Below, in pieces: positions 1-9,147 of a DNA stretch of 64,000 nt; within the stretch, counting starts at the first letter, position 1; every line of letters starts with the position of its first letter. A program made the position numbers and the translations under genes. The notes below the pieces were generated by a model. That model worked only from the letters and a program-made list of their open reading frames with translations, ran no database searches and was not told the DNA's origin. The DNA comes from Bin55 sp028819195 (lineage in GTDB: Bacteria; Pseudomonadota; Gammaproteobacteria; Pseudomonadales; Azotimanducaceae): contig JAPPMF010000009.1 of assembly GCA_028819195.1 (NCBI GenBank), forward strand, positions 62,001 through 126,000, given 5' to 3'.

Positions 1-1848
1 GTAGTTATAGAAGGAGACCGCAATATTACGACCGTAGATGTTGCACAAATCCGTTTCGTAGGTGGTGCACGGTTCGATATGCCATTCCTCTCGAATTACG
101 GCTCTCGTAGTGGCTGGCAAGCGGAATTTTTCGTTTCCTATTCGGATTCAACAGGAGAAACCTTCCGTGAAGGTGTTCTTGAAGATCGGTTGGAATTTGC
201 TCTAGGCAATATGTCAGCCTATGGGATTCCTTGCGACGCAGGTCCAAACGCTACCATTTCAGAAGAAGATAAAGCTGGGTGTGTACCAGTTAACTTGTTT
301 GCACCGAGCGTGATGAACATAGAAACACATCAAGGTCATTTTGCCACTCAACAAGAACGAGATTATTTATTCGGCTCGCGTGAATTTGACACGGACATCA
401 GCCAACTGTTGGTCTCGTACTACATGACCGGTAATCTCTATAGCATGCAAGGAGGAACAGTTGCAGCTGGCTTCGGATTTGAATGGCGCCAAGATGAGAT
501 CGACTCCATACCTAATGACGTCGCTGCTCAAGGTAAATTTTTCGGCTTTAGCGCTGACCAAGGTGCTGTCGGTGAGAAGTCTGTCTACGAGTGGTTTGGC
601 GAAATCGAATTTCCGATCTTAGGTAATTTACCATTTGCCAACGAGCTGACAGTGAATTTGTCGGCGCGAAATACCGAAGAAGAGTATTCTGGAAACGCAT
701 GGACTTATTCAGCAAAAATGGCTTACCGACCCGTTTCGTCGTTCTTGATTCGAGGAACGAAAGGTACTTCTTTCCGCGCCCCGAATCTACGAGAATTATT
801 CTTGCTAGCGCAAACTGGGTTCCTAAATTTATTTGATCCTTGTGTCATTCCTACCGCAGCTACTGACCCAATTACGGGCGAGTATTTACCTGACGAAGAT
901 CGTCGGGAAGAGCACGTATTGAGGAATTGTCGCAATAACGGTGTCGATCCTACTGCATTATTTGGATTCCCCAGTTCTAGCGTGGAAGTCGCCGCTGGTG
1001 GTGCGTTAGATCTGTTACCAGAAACCTCAACCTCAGAGACTTGGGGATTCAGCTTTGAACAACCATTTACCAACGCATTTGCGTTGGCGTTTGGTGGCTC
1101 CGTATATAACGTTAGTATCGACGATACGATTGTTGAACCTTCAGCTGGTTTTATTATTCGCGACTGCTATTACAGTGAACGTGGCGACAGCCCGTTTTGT
1201 CAACGAATCACCCGTGGACCCGATGGCCGTTTTAGTTACATTCATCAGGGTTTTATCAATCGTGATAACGAATCAGTTCGTGGAATCGACTTTAATCTGA
1301 CGTTTGCTGACACCTTCACAATATTTGACCGACCAATCGCTTTTGGTTTCGATTTTATAACCCATAAATTGTTAGAACGTTCCTCCGTTACGATAACCGA
1401 CATAGAGGAACGCAATGAAGATGTGTCAGAATGGTACTTCCCAAGATATCGTCATCGAATGACTCTACGTGCGCAATTCAGTCAGATGCGTATCAGTTGG
1501 GGTATTAGGGTTCTTGGAAGACAAGAACAAAACGACGAGTTCGAAGATGAATGGGGTTCAGTACCAGACCTTAGTTCTGACACCTGTTTAGGTCCTGAAT
1601 ATGACGACGTATTGTGCCGCGACATCGATTCGGCTGACTTTTACTGGGTACACTCATTGTCGTTTGCGATGGCACGTCGTGACTTCTACTTTACGGCTGG
1701 CATTTCCAACGTGATGGATGAACAACCACCCCAGGTGCACGGAAGCGATGTGTTCTCTCAAAGCAACACACCAATCGGCGCGGGCTATGACATCTTAGGT
1801 CGTTCCATGTTTATGAGTCTCACTTATCGATTAGGTGGTGGCCTATAG
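1..1848 (+). CDS. TonB-dependent outer-membrane receptor, C-terminal part (5' end outside window)
   Basis: The reading frame is open from base 1, so the gene begins upstream and only about 615 C-terminal residues are present. TonB-dependent receptors form 22-stranded outer-membrane barrels that import large substrates using TonB energy. The sequence alternates polar and aromatic residues typical of barrel strands, has long loops with paired cysteines (for example in the DPC...RNC and DCYYSERGDSPFCQ stretches), and carries the receptor motif RGTKGTSFRAPNLRELF near the middle and a final strand with SNVMDEQPP then a YRLGGGL end. The plug domain and TonB box are not visible. The substrate cannot be told; a secreted S9 peptidase lies just downstream, so peptide or oligomer uptake is a reasonable guess. 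A rho-independent terminator follows. Confidence 0.9.
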   Translation, partial: VVIEGDRNITTVDVAQIRFVGGARFDMPFLSNYGSRSGWQAEFFVSYSDSTGETFREGVLEDRLEFALGNMSAYGIPCDAGPNATISEEDKAGCVPVNLFAPSVMNIETHQGHFATQQERDYLFGSREFDTDISQLLVSYYMTGNLYSMQGGTVAAGFGFEWRQDEIDSIPNDVAAQGKFFGFSADQGAVGEKSVYEWFGEIEFPILGNLPFANELTVNLSARNTEEEYSGNAWTYSAKMAYRPVSSFLIRGTKGTSFRAPNLRELFLLAQTGFLNLFDPCVIPTAATDPITGEYLPDEDRREEHVLRNCRNNGVDPTALFGFPSSSVEVAAGGALDLLPETSTSETWGFSFEQPFTNAFALAFGGSVYNVSIDDTIVEPSAGFIIRDCYYSERGDSPFCQRITRGPDGRFSYIHQGFINRDNESVRGIDFNLTFADTFTIFDRPIAFGFDFITHKLLERSSVTITDIEERNEDVSEWYFPRYRHRMTLRAQFSQMRISWGIRVLGRQEQNDEFEDEWGSVPDLSSDTCLGPEYDDVLCRDIDSADFYWVHSLSFAMARRDFYFTAGISNVMDEQPPQVHGSDVFSQSNTPIGAGYDILGRSMFMSLTYRLGGGL

Positions 1849-1880
1849 TTCTTTGATCGTTAAAGAAAGTTTTTGAACGG

Positions 1881-1919
1881 AAACGGTTTCGGCGAGTAAT
1901 TCGCTGAAACCGTTTTTTT
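1881..1919 (+). terminator. Rho-independent terminator after the TonB receptor
   Basis: A long inverted repeat pairs AAACGGTTTCGGCGA with its near-complement TTCGCTGAAACCGTTT around a short loop, and the 3' arm runs into seven T residues. It lies about 30 nt after the receptor stop codon, and the next gene begins 145 nt further on. Confidence 0.85.
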
Positions 1920-1958
1920 ATAGCTTTTGTTTTCTGCAAACACAATGCGGAGACTAAC

Positions 1959-1988
1959 TTCGCAAAATTGATGTATACAATTTATAAT
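1959..1988 (+). promoter_or_regulatory. Candidate sigma70 promoter for the S9 peptidase
   Basis: A perfect -10 TATAAT at 1983-1988 is preceded at 18 nt by a weak -35 (TTCGCA, 1959-1964). It lies between the terminator and the ATG at 2064. The -10 is convincing; the -35 is not. Confidence 0.4.
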
Positions 1989-2063
1989 CGATAGCCAGAT
2001 GGTCTAGATTATTCCAATATTTAATCGCAATCCCACTAAATTTTTGATTCGAGAGACTAACTT

Positions 2064-4094
2064 ATGACACAAGAACTGATAAAGAAACTGTTCGTACTTT
2101 CTCTGTGTGGTTTGTTAACAAGCTTTGTGTTTGCACAAGAAGAGACGGAAACCGAAGCAGCGGAAGCTGAGATTGAAGAAGCGAAACCGGGGCCGTATCC
2201 CGCTGAAGTGTGGGCGGCGAACCCAACGATGTCAAATGCTCGCGTTTCTCCAAATGGCGATTACTTGAGTTGGATTAGTTGGGATGATCCTACGAGTACT
2301 GGTGGACCCGTTATATTAGTTTTTAAACTTAATACTGAAGACGGTATACCTGATTTTTTTCGTCGACAAAGTGCCGACCCTATGCAGATTCAAGGATACG
2401 ACTGGGTCGGTCCAAATACTTTTGTCATGTCCTTGCGGCAACAAGTCCGACGGCAGACGCAAGGATTTAACCGCGGAATATTTGCATCACAACTAACACT
2501 CGTCGATGTTGCTGAAGGAAAAATGAAAGGGTTCGGTGAAGGATCTGGTGGAATCGCCCATATCTTACCCAATGAACCTGATAAAATTTTGACTGCGGTT
2601 CAAGAAGGAGCTCGCGCACAAGGTACGAGAATCGCAGGAGCATTTCGACCTACGGCATTCTACAAGCTAGATCTGAACACTGGGTCACGAGAACTGGTTC
2701 ATCGAACCAAAATTGCCCAATCGGGAATCGCATTTGATGCTGATGGAGTTCCAATTCGAGCAAGTGGATTTGATGAAGGATCAGAAGAGATCGTGTATTA
2801 CTACCGGCGTGCTGGATCAAAGGATTGGATCGAATATTATCGTTGGTCTTTTGAGTCGTTTGAGACCTTCCAAGTCGTGGGAACAGACCCTATAGCTGAT
2901 TACCGAATATTCGTCATCGCTCACAATGGTGAGGATAGAGCGTCTTTTTGGTCTTACGATATGGCCAACAAAGAATTTGTGGAGAAAGTTTTTCAACATC
3001 CCAAGGTTGACTCTTTATCCGCCCTCTACCACACCAACGATTGGAAACATTTCCAAGAGGTAACTGGAGTTGAGTACTTTTGGGAGAAACCACATAGAGA
3101 GTATTTAGATGCTGAAGAAAAAGCCATCAATGATCAGCTAGAACAGCTGATCCCGAATGCTGGAAGCATCAACATCATTAGTCGATCCGTGGATGGCAAT
3201 ACCTTTATCGCCCACAACTCCGCGCCGCGCGATCCTGGTACGTACTATCTGTACAACAAGGGGCGATTACAAGTGATTGGAAGTTTCAATGATGCCCTCG
3301 ATCGAGATCAACTTGCGGATGTGGAATACATAACGTATCAATCGACGGATGGTTTAACCATTTCTGGGTACATCACTATTCCGAATGGTGAACCACCTTT
3401 TCCACTTGTGGTACTCCCACACGGTGGACCCCATGTCACCGAAACTGTTTTGTATGATCCGTGGGGTCAAATGCTAGCCAATCACGGCTACTTGGTCCTC
3501 CAACCGCAGTATCGCGGTTCACAAAATTATGGAATTGAGTTTTATAAAGCAAGTTTTGAAGGTGAAGAGAGTCAAGCCGGCCGTTTGATGCAAGCCGACA
3601 AGGACGCCGGTGCATTGTATCTTGTAGAACAAGGAATGGTGGACCCAGAGCGTATGGCTATGGTTGGTTGGTCTTATGGCGGATATGCCGCCTTGATCGC
3701 TGCCGCTCGTGATGAACAAATCTACCAATGTGTCGTGGCTGGAGCAGCTGTTACAGATCCAATCATGCAATTGAACAATTATCGATACAGTTTGACAGGT
3801 GCCCAAAAGGAAGAACAAATGGGGACCTGGATGACTGCAGTAATGCCAATTGACGAGGTCGAAAAAATCAATGTACCGATGCTACTAGTACACGGCGATG
3901 CCGATCAGCGAGTGTCTGTCGATCATATCATTAAGTATCGCCGAAAACTGGATGAACTCGAAAAAGAGTACAAGTATGTTGAATTACCTAGTGCCGACCA
4001 TTTCTATAACACGCTGAATTACCGGCACCGAGAGACTTTTTATTCAGCCATGCTTGACTTTTTGAAAGAGGATTGTGGACCAGACGGACTGTAA
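2064..4094 (+). CDS. Exported S9-family (prolyl oligopeptidase-like) peptidase
   Basis: This is a 676-residue serine peptidase with an N-terminal signal peptide ending near VFA-QEE, followed by a short Glu-rich stretch, so it should act in the periplasm or outside the cell. The middle (about residues 40-400) is the region that forms a beta-propeller gate in S9 enzymes; the alpha/beta-hydrolase domain starts near residue 420. The catalytic triad can be read: nucleophile Ser537 in GWSYGGYA, Asp614 in HGDADQRV, and His646 in SADHF. The HGGP oxyanion motif is present as PHGGPHV. S9 enzymes cleave short peptides, often after proline or acyl-aminoacyl residues; this subfamily is common beside TonB receptors. 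Exact specificity (dipeptidyl peptidase, acylaminoacyl peptidase or other) cannot be decided from sequence alone. Confidence 0.88.
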   Translation: MTQELIKKLFVLSLCGLLTSFVFAQEETETEAAEAEIEEAKPGPYPAEVWAANPTMSNARVSPNGDYLSWISWDDPTSTGGPVILVFKLNTEDGIPDFFRRQSADPMQIQGYDWVGPNTFVMSLRQQVRRQTQGFNRGIFASQLTLVDVAEGKMKGFGEGSGGIAHILPNEPDKILTAVQEGARAQGTRIAGAFRPTAFYKLDLNTGSRELVHRTKIAQSGIAFDADGVPIRASGFDEGSEEIVYYYRRAGSKDWIEYYRWSFESFETFQVVGTDPIADYRIFVIAHNGEDRASFWSYDMANKEFVEKVFQHPKVDSLSALYHTNDWKHFQEVTGVEYFWEKPHREYLDAEEKAINDQLEQLIPNAGSINIISRSVDGNTFIAHNSAPRDPGTYYLYNKGRLQVIGSFNDALDRDQLADVEYITYQSTDGLTISGYITIPNGEPPFPLVVLPHGGPHVTETVLYDPWGQMLANHGYLVLQPQYRGSQNYGIEFYKASFEGEESQAGRLMQADKDAGALYLVEQGMVDPERMAMVGWSYGGYAALIAAARDEQIYQCVVAGAAVTDPIMQLNNYRYSLTGAQKEEQMGTWMTAVMPIDEVEKINVPMLLVHGDADQRVSVDHIIKYRRKLDELEKEYKYVELPSADHFYNTLNYRHRETFYSAMLDFLKEDCGPDGL

Positions 4095-4204
4095 AAAGTA
4101 GGAGAAAAACTGGCTAGAGTTGCCTCGAAACCCTTTTTGGTTCGGGTATGAACAGTCAACACACTTAGTCGCTGCGACAATCGCGCGCGGCAGTTCAATA
4201 CATA

Positions 4205-5485
4205 ATGGTTGGGATTCTCTATTCATTACTGTCGCGAATTAGTTTACCTTTGGTACTACTGTATCTAGTATTTAGAGGTATTAAAGAACCAGCCTACCGA
4301 CTCCGCAGATCAGAACGTCTGGGCAAACTACCTGCCGACATTGGGTCTGGGTATATCTGGTTTCATGCGGTATCAACTGGCGAAGCGCTCGCGGCGCTTC
4401 CAATCATTGAAGATGTGCTTACGAATGCACCTGCGCGAAAAGTCCTAGTCACAACAACAACACCGACGGGTTCGGAGGTTGTACAAACCAAGCTGGGATC
4501 TAGGGTCGCTCACTGTTATGCGCCTTATGACATTCCCATATGTGTGAAGTCTTTTCTGACAAGAATTCGACCTCAGTTTCTATTTCTGATTGAGACTGAG
4601 TTATGGCCTAACCTCATTCATTACACCCATAAGCACGGTACCCCAATCTATCTGATTAATGCCCGACTTTCGGAACGTTCGCAAAAAGGTTATCGCCGGT
4701 TACGGGATCTTACTGGTTCGATGTTGAGCAAGGTTCACGGAGTTGCTTGCCAATACGACGATAGTTTACGTAGATTCAAAGAGTTAGGAGTTGAGAAAGA
4801 GCGGTTGTTTCTTACGGGAAACGCCAAGTTTGATTCTGTACCGGTCGATTCGATGTCGAATGCGCAGAAGTCAGTGCTTAAGCAGTTTGTGCAATCAAAC
4901 TCTTCGGTTTGGATAGCGGGAAGTACCCACCCGTCTGAGGAACCGGTCGTATTGGCTGCTCACTGTAAATTATTGCAAGCGTACGGCAACACGAAATTAA
5001 TATTGGTGCCTCGTCACATGGTAAGATGCCGCGAAGTGATCAAATTATGTAATAGACTCAACCTGCAGGTAAGTACCTTGAGCTCACCTAAAGCAGCTAG
5101 TGATGTTCTTGTCCTTGATCAAATGGGGCTCTTGTTCCAAGCGTATCGATATGCACACGTAGCGTACGTTGGTGGTAGCTTACATGGAGTGGGTGGACAT
5201 AATCCTATCGAACCAGCGTACTATGGAATCCCGATACTGATGGGACCGTATCGTTACAACTTTGCTGAAATTTGTCGTCGTTTCGAAGAACGAAACTGTC
5301 TGCTTAAAGTTTCTGACGCTAACGATTTAGCGAAACTAGTTAGTAATTTATTTGCGGACGATCACTTCTACCAGCAGATTTCAAACGACGTGGAAAGGGT
5401 ATTAGAGAACAATCGTGGTGCGCGTGCACGCATCAGTGCTATGATCGAACAGTGGTTATCCAAAGTCGAGGATATAACCAACTGA
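4205..5485 (+). CDS. waaA: 3-deoxy-D-manno-octulosonic acid (Kdo) transferase
   Basis: WaaA (KdtA) transfers Kdo from CMP-Kdo to lipid A precursor at the cytoplasmic face of the inner membrane, the step that starts the LPS core. The 426-residue length is normal. An N-terminal membrane anchor (about residues 2-22) is followed by the GT30-type N-terminal domain with HAVSTGEALAALP, the LIETELWPNL motif carrying conserved Glu residues, and the C-terminal GT-B half with AGSTHPSEE and the signature GGSLHGVGGHNPIEPA at about residues 322-337. The gene stands alone, 110 nt after the S9 peptidase. Its presence shows a Gram-negative LPS-bearing envelope. I cannot tell from sequence whether it adds one or two Kdo units. 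Confidence 0.95.
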   Translation: MVGILYSLLSRISLPLVLLYLVFRGIKEPAYRLRRSERLGKLPADIGSGYIWFHAVSTGEALAALPIIEDVLTNAPARKVLVTTTTPTGSEVVQTKLGSRVAHCYAPYDIPICVKSFLTRIRPQFLFLIETELWPNLIHYTHKHGTPIYLINARLSERSQKGYRRLRDLTGSMLSKVHGVACQYDDSLRRFKELGVEKERLFLTGNAKFDSVPVDSMSNAQKSVLKQFVQSNSSVWIAGSTHPSEEPVVLAAHCKLLQAYGNTKLILVPRHMVRCREVIKLCNRLNLQVSTLSSPKAASDVLVLDQMGLLFQAYRYAHVAYVGGSLHGVGGHNPIEPAYYGIPILMGPYRYNFAEICRRFEERNCLLKVSDANDLAKLVSNLFADDHFYQQISNDVERVLENNRGARARISAMIEQWLSKVEDITN

Positions 5486-5872
5486 CAACGAAGGGAGTAC
5501 ATTATTCGTTTACAAACTTAGCCATACATCAATACTGTGCACGTTTTGTATTCCGGTGACGTATTGTTGCTTTCTTCACCCGCCACACATCACTCATCCT
5601 TCTCACAATAACTCGAATAGAAATTAGTTGCGGATTGTTTGTCGGTTTGTGAATTTATTTTCGTCAAAACTGTCGTTATTTGTATATATTTCTGTATTAG
5701 AAGTATATATTAGAATATTATTTATTAATAATCCGTTTTGTTGTTAATAAATACAAATTTATTTTATTACTTGTTGATTTTTATTTAGTTTTTTGGTACA
5801 ATACACACTTGACAGTTTCATCACTTTCATAAACCATACTTATTAGTCACTTAACCAAAAGGAGGTAAAACA
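5486..5872 (+). promoter_or_regulatory. AT-rich intergenic region with candidate promoter for the barrel protein gene
   Basis: This 387-nt gap holds no plausible gene. From about 5640 to 5800 it is strikingly AT-rich with runs such as TATATT and TTTATTAATAA, resembling an UP-element-rich or curved promoter. A candidate promoter is TTGATT (5774-5779), 17 nt, TACAAT (5797-5802). A strong ribosome-binding site AGGAGG at 5860-5865 precedes the ATG at 5873. The combination of AT tract, good -10 and strong RBS suggests high expression of the following gene, which is inference. Confidence 0.5.
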
Positions 5873-6511
5873 ATGGGAATGAGAACGCGAATCCCTCTCG
5901 CATTCGCTAGTGCTACAATCCTTATGTGGCTTTGCGCGAGTGTTTTTGCTACTGATTCGTCTGAAAAGACGGATTTGCTTGATCGATGGTGGATGTCCTT
6001 TGAGGAGTCTATCTTCAGCGACAATGCCGGATTGATCCTTGTCAATGTACCTCGAGAAACCAAATCGTATACAAACGAGGACTCATTTCTATCTCCCAAG
6101 TTTGCATTAGGTTATCGAATCACACCTAAATGGTCAGTAGAACTGAACTGGCAGTTTGGTCCTAAGGAAAGTTTTCTGGCTACTGATAGTGGTGGCGAGA
6201 CACTTTTATACGCTTCAGTTGAGAGTCGTTTTTTGTCCGCTCTTGTCTCGAGAGAATTTTCTCTGCCTAAAAACTTCACGTTAGAGACGAACGCAGGAGT
6301 AACCAGCGCCTTTTTCGAAAACAGAATCAAGACTGATCGTTCCGTTTCCTTACGTCGATGGACAATTGAAGAAACTAGTCCGGTCGCCGCGCTAGGAATC
6401 AGACGTGAGATGACACCGAAACTGTCAGCAGGAGTGGAGTTTTCTCGGTACTTTCTCGATCAAATCGAACCCGTGAGTGCCACTACGTTCAATTTACGGT
6501 ATAACTTCTAG
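5873..6511 (+). CDS. Small outer-membrane beta-barrel protein of unknown function
   Basis: The 212-residue product has a typical signal peptide (basic MGMRTRIP, hydrophobic core, cleavage near VFA-TD). The mature part alternates hydrophobic and polar residues in strand-sized blocks (for example PKFALGYRI, WSVELNWQF, ASVESRFLSALV) and ends in a phenylalanine within FNLRYNF, the usual C-terminal signal for outer-membrane assembly by the Bam complex. The size fits an eight-stranded barrel in the OmpA/OmpW class, but I do not recognise a particular family. The ribosome-binding site is near-perfect and sets the start. A structural, adhesion or small-molecule porin role is possible; none can be chosen. 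Confidence 0.75.
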   Translation: MGMRTRIPLAFASATILMWLCASVFATDSSEKTDLLDRWWMSFEESIFSDNAGLILVNVPRETKSYTNEDSFLSPKFALGYRITPKWSVELNWQFGPKESFLATDSGGETLLYASVESRFLSALVSREFSLPKNFTLETNAGVTSAFFENRIKTDRSVSLRRWTIEETSPVAALGIRREMTPKLSAGVEFSRYFLDQIEPVSATTFNLRYNF

Positions 6512-6843
6512 CAAACTAAACTGGTAGCGAGTGTGGAATATTGCTGCTCTCGCTACTAGAACTCGCTCAAGAACTGCAATTAGTCTGCGACCAGCGCAGC
6601 AGAATCCATCGTAGACCCCATACTGCTACGTTCTAAGCTAGCCTTTTCAAATACAAGGTGGACAGAAGCTGCATGACTGGTGGTCACAAAGTCGAACAAC
6701 AGTCTACAGATATTACCAGCAACTGAATTTGTCCGGCTTGCACACTTGGACGCATTGTATTACGCTTACCGAGACAGCGATGCAAACGTCCGAGAGCACG
6801 GAAAGTTTAGAAGATCGCAGTTTGTAAACAAGCTCGCAAGTCC
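6512..6843. other. Intergenic region with a hairpin; no confident gene
   Basis: An 11-bp stem (CTGGTAGCGAG at 6521-6531 with CTCGCTACTAG at 6548-6558, one G-U pair) lies 10 nt after the barrel gene and may stabilise its mRNA 3' end, though no T-tract follows. A GTG-started 61-codon frame at 6680-6865 runs into the hsp20 terminator; it lacks a ribosome-binding site and I do not treat it as a gene. Confidence 0.4.
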
Positions 6844-6876
6844 CAACAAAAAAAGGAGGTCTTAGACCTCCTTTTC
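6844..6876 (-). terminator. Terminator of hsp20, probably bidirectional
   Basis: A perfect 11-bp stem (AAAAGGAGGTC at 6851-6861, loop TTA, complementary arm to 6875) is flanked on the low-coordinate side by an A-run. Read on the minus strand it is a strong hairpin followed by a U-tract just downstream of the hsp20 stop; on the plus strand the U-tract is shorter. Confidence 0.85.
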
Positions 6877-6894
6877 GTTCAAACTGTGTTGAGT

Positions 6895-7344
6895 TTACTC
6901 TTTTGTCGGTGTATCCGTGTGTACGGTAATACGTTTCATTGGAGTCACTTCTTGTTTTTTGACAACGATTTCTAACACGCCGTTTTTACTGGATGCCGTA
7001 ACGTTGTCGACATCTGCGGTATCTGGCAAGTCGAAACTGCGTGCAAATGAACCATAAGTACGTTCAAAGCGCCCGTTCTTGTTGTCACCGGTTCGGTGTT
7101 CGGATGTACGTTCACCCTTGATAGTCAGCCGACCATTGTCAACATACACCTCAATATCGTTCGTATCAAGGCCGGGAAGATCCGCGGATATTACGATTCG
7201 GTCGTCCTCTTCGAAAATATCCATCGATGGAATCCAAGCCGTGGGATTTCGCTTCGTGCGCGAAAGCGTATTGAATTCCTCTTGTAAATCTCTCTGGAGG
7301 GTATTCACCAGAGTAGATACTGGTAGATAGTCTAGTACTCTCAT
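6895..7344 (-). CDS. Small heat-shock protein, Hsp20/alpha-crystallin family
   Basis: Hsp20 chaperones are ATP-independent holdases that bind unfolding proteins in the cytoplasm and hand them to DnaK/ClpB. The 149-residue protein has the usual short N-terminal arm, an alpha-crystallin domain from about residue 38 (DIFEEDDRIVISADLPGL) through the DDIEVYVDNGRLTIKGER-type strands to the A-x-x-x-NGVLEIVV motif, and a short C-terminal tail ending PTKE. The IXI-type anchor is reduced to RITV. A ribosome-binding site AAGGAGA sits 7 nt upstream of the ATG. A sigma32-like promoter lies upstream and a strong terminator downstream, so it is a single-gene heat-shock unit. Confidence 0.93.
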   Translation of the reverse strand: MRVLDYLPVSTLVNTLQRDLQEEFNTLSRTKRNPTAWIPSMDIFEEDDRIVISADLPGLDTNDIEVYVDNGRLTIKGERTSEHRTGDNKNGRFERTYGSFARSFDLPDTADVDNVTASSKNGVLEIVVKKQEVTPMKRITVHTDTPTKE

Positions 7345-7397
7345 GTTATATCTCCTTGATTTGTAAAGTTTAGAGTAATAAGAAACTGTTACGAGAT

Positions 7398-7425
7398 ATA
7401 TAGGACTAGATTAAAAAATTTCAAG
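7398..7425 (-). promoter_or_regulatory. Sigma32-type heat-shock promoter of hsp20
   Basis: On the minus strand CTTGAAA (complement of 7419-7425) is followed after 14 nt by CCTATAT (complement of 7398-7404). The E. coli sigma32 consensus is CTTGAAA, 11-16 nt, CCCATNT, so the -35 is perfect and the -10 differs at one position. The implied start of transcription lies about 45 nt before the hsp20 ATG. Confidence 0.75.
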
Positions 7426-7544
7426 TTTAAATGCAAAAATCATGAAATCACAGTTGTTAATACTGCGAATCAGCATTGAATTATCGAGTCTACCGCTAGC
7501 GTGGCTAGCAACCACAAGTTAAGTCGATTAAATGGTAGATACTA

Positions 7545-8978
7545 CTATTCGCCAGACATTGAATTGAGGCGCGTAACTACATTTTCATCGTCCATGTAGT
7601 TGTTGATCTCGGTGATTTCGTTGCTATTTAGCACTCCCGCTAATTGCTTGAGACGTAACATTCCCAGAATATAGTCATATACACCAGATTCATAATTGAA
7701 ACGGGCATTGAACAAATTCTGTTGTGCTTGCAATACTTCGACGATATTTCGAGTTCCAACCTCATAACCAGTTTGAGTTGCTTCTAATGACGCCTCGCTC
7801 GATTCGATTGCACGTTTTCGTGCCGCCAAGCGAGCCACCTCGGTCGTGACTGTTCGAAACTGTCGACGAATCTGTTCTTCTATGTTTTTTCGTTGCTGGA
7901 CGAGTTGTAAACGTGAAGTTTCCTTGTTCAATGCGGAGGTTCGATTTTGCGAAAGTCTGGAACCACCTTGAAACGAAGCATTAATCGAAAATCCATAACT
8001 GACGCCGATTGATTCACGTATCGAATCGTATCCTAAATCGTTACCACCAAAGTTGATTGGGGATTCACTATAGGAATAACTCAGAGACATGCTAATCGAA
8101 GGTAGGTAACTTGCGAGCTGAGCCCAGTGTCTTTGTTTCGAAGCTTTATAGCCATTAGTTGCTTGAATAATCTGTGGATTATTTCTCATCCCAAAGTCCA
8201 CCCATAAGTCTTCTACATTGGGATCGGGATTCACAATTGGATATTCGGGTGAAATCCGCGAGAGTTCCGCAATAGGTTCGCCGGTAAGACGCTGAATCGT
8301 AATAAAGACTATATCTAAATTATTGACCTGTTGAATTCGACCTACTATAGCATTGTCGTAAGAGGCACGTGCGTTCAACACGTCCGTTATAGCGGACAAT
8401 CCCACTTCAAAACGTTGCTCAGCTTGGTCGAGTTGATGTTTAATCGCTTGTTCTGAGGCAATCGATGCTTCTAAACTGTCTCTTGCTCGAAGCGCATCAA
8501 AGTATGCGGTCGCGACACGAATCAATAGCGATTGTTGTGCCGAAATGAAAGTTTGTTTGCCAGATTCGTTTTCTATCTGTGAGGTGCGATAGCGAATGAA
8601 GGTTGGGATATTGAGCACAGTTTGGCTCAAACTTGCGCTCCACCCTGCTGGCCATCCACCAGGAGGGTTTTCGGAGGTCTGCCACTGGGCGTTTGTCTCT
8701 TCAGTAACTCCAGTGAATGCAGATCTAGGATCATTGAGAAATTCTGATGGATAGGTTGTCTTCCATTTGCTTGTGCTCTTTCCTCCCATCCCAACGCTTA
8801 TATTCGGTAGCAGCGGCGCGAGGGCACTCCTCGTATTCTCTTTGCGAATTTCATCCTGAATAACCGCGCTAGCGAACTCCGTGTCGTTTTGTATCGACAG
8901 TTGGTAGATTTCCAGAAGATCTTCCGCAACCAAAGAACTGCCAAAACAGATTAAACTAAGCAATAAGAGTCTTTTCAT
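7545..8978 (-). CDS. tolC: TolC-family outer-membrane efflux/secretion channel
   Basis: TolC trimers form the outer-membrane and periplasmic tunnel used by RND/MFS/ABC efflux pumps and type I secretion. The product is 477 residues with a signal peptide (MKRLLLLSLICFGSSLVAED). Two related outer-membrane-efflux repeats are visible: each has a coiled-coil helical hairpin (EQRFEVGLSAITDVLNARASYDNA in the first, TGYEVGTRNIVEVLQAQQNL in the second) where the VGxxxxxDVLxAQ-type motif is conserved. The C-terminal tail after the second repeat is short. There is no adjacent pump gene, as is common for a general-purpose TolC. Upstream 170 nt separates it from the divergent HEPN pseudogene. The symbol is by family; orthology to E. 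coli tolC is likely but not proven. Confidence 0.92.
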   Translation of the reverse strand: MKRLLLLSLICFGSSLVAEDLLEIYQLSIQNDTEFASAVIQDEIRKENTRSALAPLLPNISVGMGGKSTSKWKTTYPSEFLNDPRSAFTGVTEETNAQWQTSENPPGGWPAGWSASLSQTVLNIPTFIRYRTSQIENESGKQTFISAQQSLLIRVATAYFDALRARDSLEASIASEQAIKHQLDQAEQRFEVGLSAITDVLNARASYDNAIVGRIQQVNNLDIVFITIQRLTGEPIAELSRISPEYPIVNPDPNVEDLWVDFGMRNNPQIIQATNGYKASKQRHWAQLASYLPSISMSLSYSYSESPINFGGNDLGYDSIRESIGVSYGFSINASFQGGSRLSQNRTSALNKETSRLQLVQQRKNIEEQIRRQFRTVTTEVARLAARKRAIESSEASLEATQTGYEVGTRNIVEVLQAQQNLFNARFNYESGVYDYILGMLRLKQLAGVLNSNEITEINNYMDDENVVTRLNSMSGE

Positions 8979-9147
8979 AAGTATCTCAATGGGTAGAGGA
9001 TAAACGTTATTTTATAAAACGAGGAACCAAAATTAAGAAGTTTTCGGTAAACGTACAGCGTATACGATAAGCGCAATGAATTTTGTCGCGCTAAAAACTA
9101 TACTCATACCTTGTAAAATATTTCAAGAATCTATAGTTCGGTAAGAA

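Noticed and set aside
4108..4142. Hairpin-like sequence between the S9 peptidase and waaA
   Set aside because: The stem (CGAAACC with GGTTCG) is imperfect, its T-run is in the loop, and there is no T-tract after it.
6680..6865. 61-codon GTG frame between the barrel gene and hsp20
   Set aside because: It has no ribosome-binding site, no recognisable motif, and ends inside the hsp20 terminator stem.
7495..7509. GCTAGC-GTG-GCTAGC repeat downstream of tolC as a terminator
   Set aside because: The stem is only 6 bp and no T-run follows on the tolC strand.
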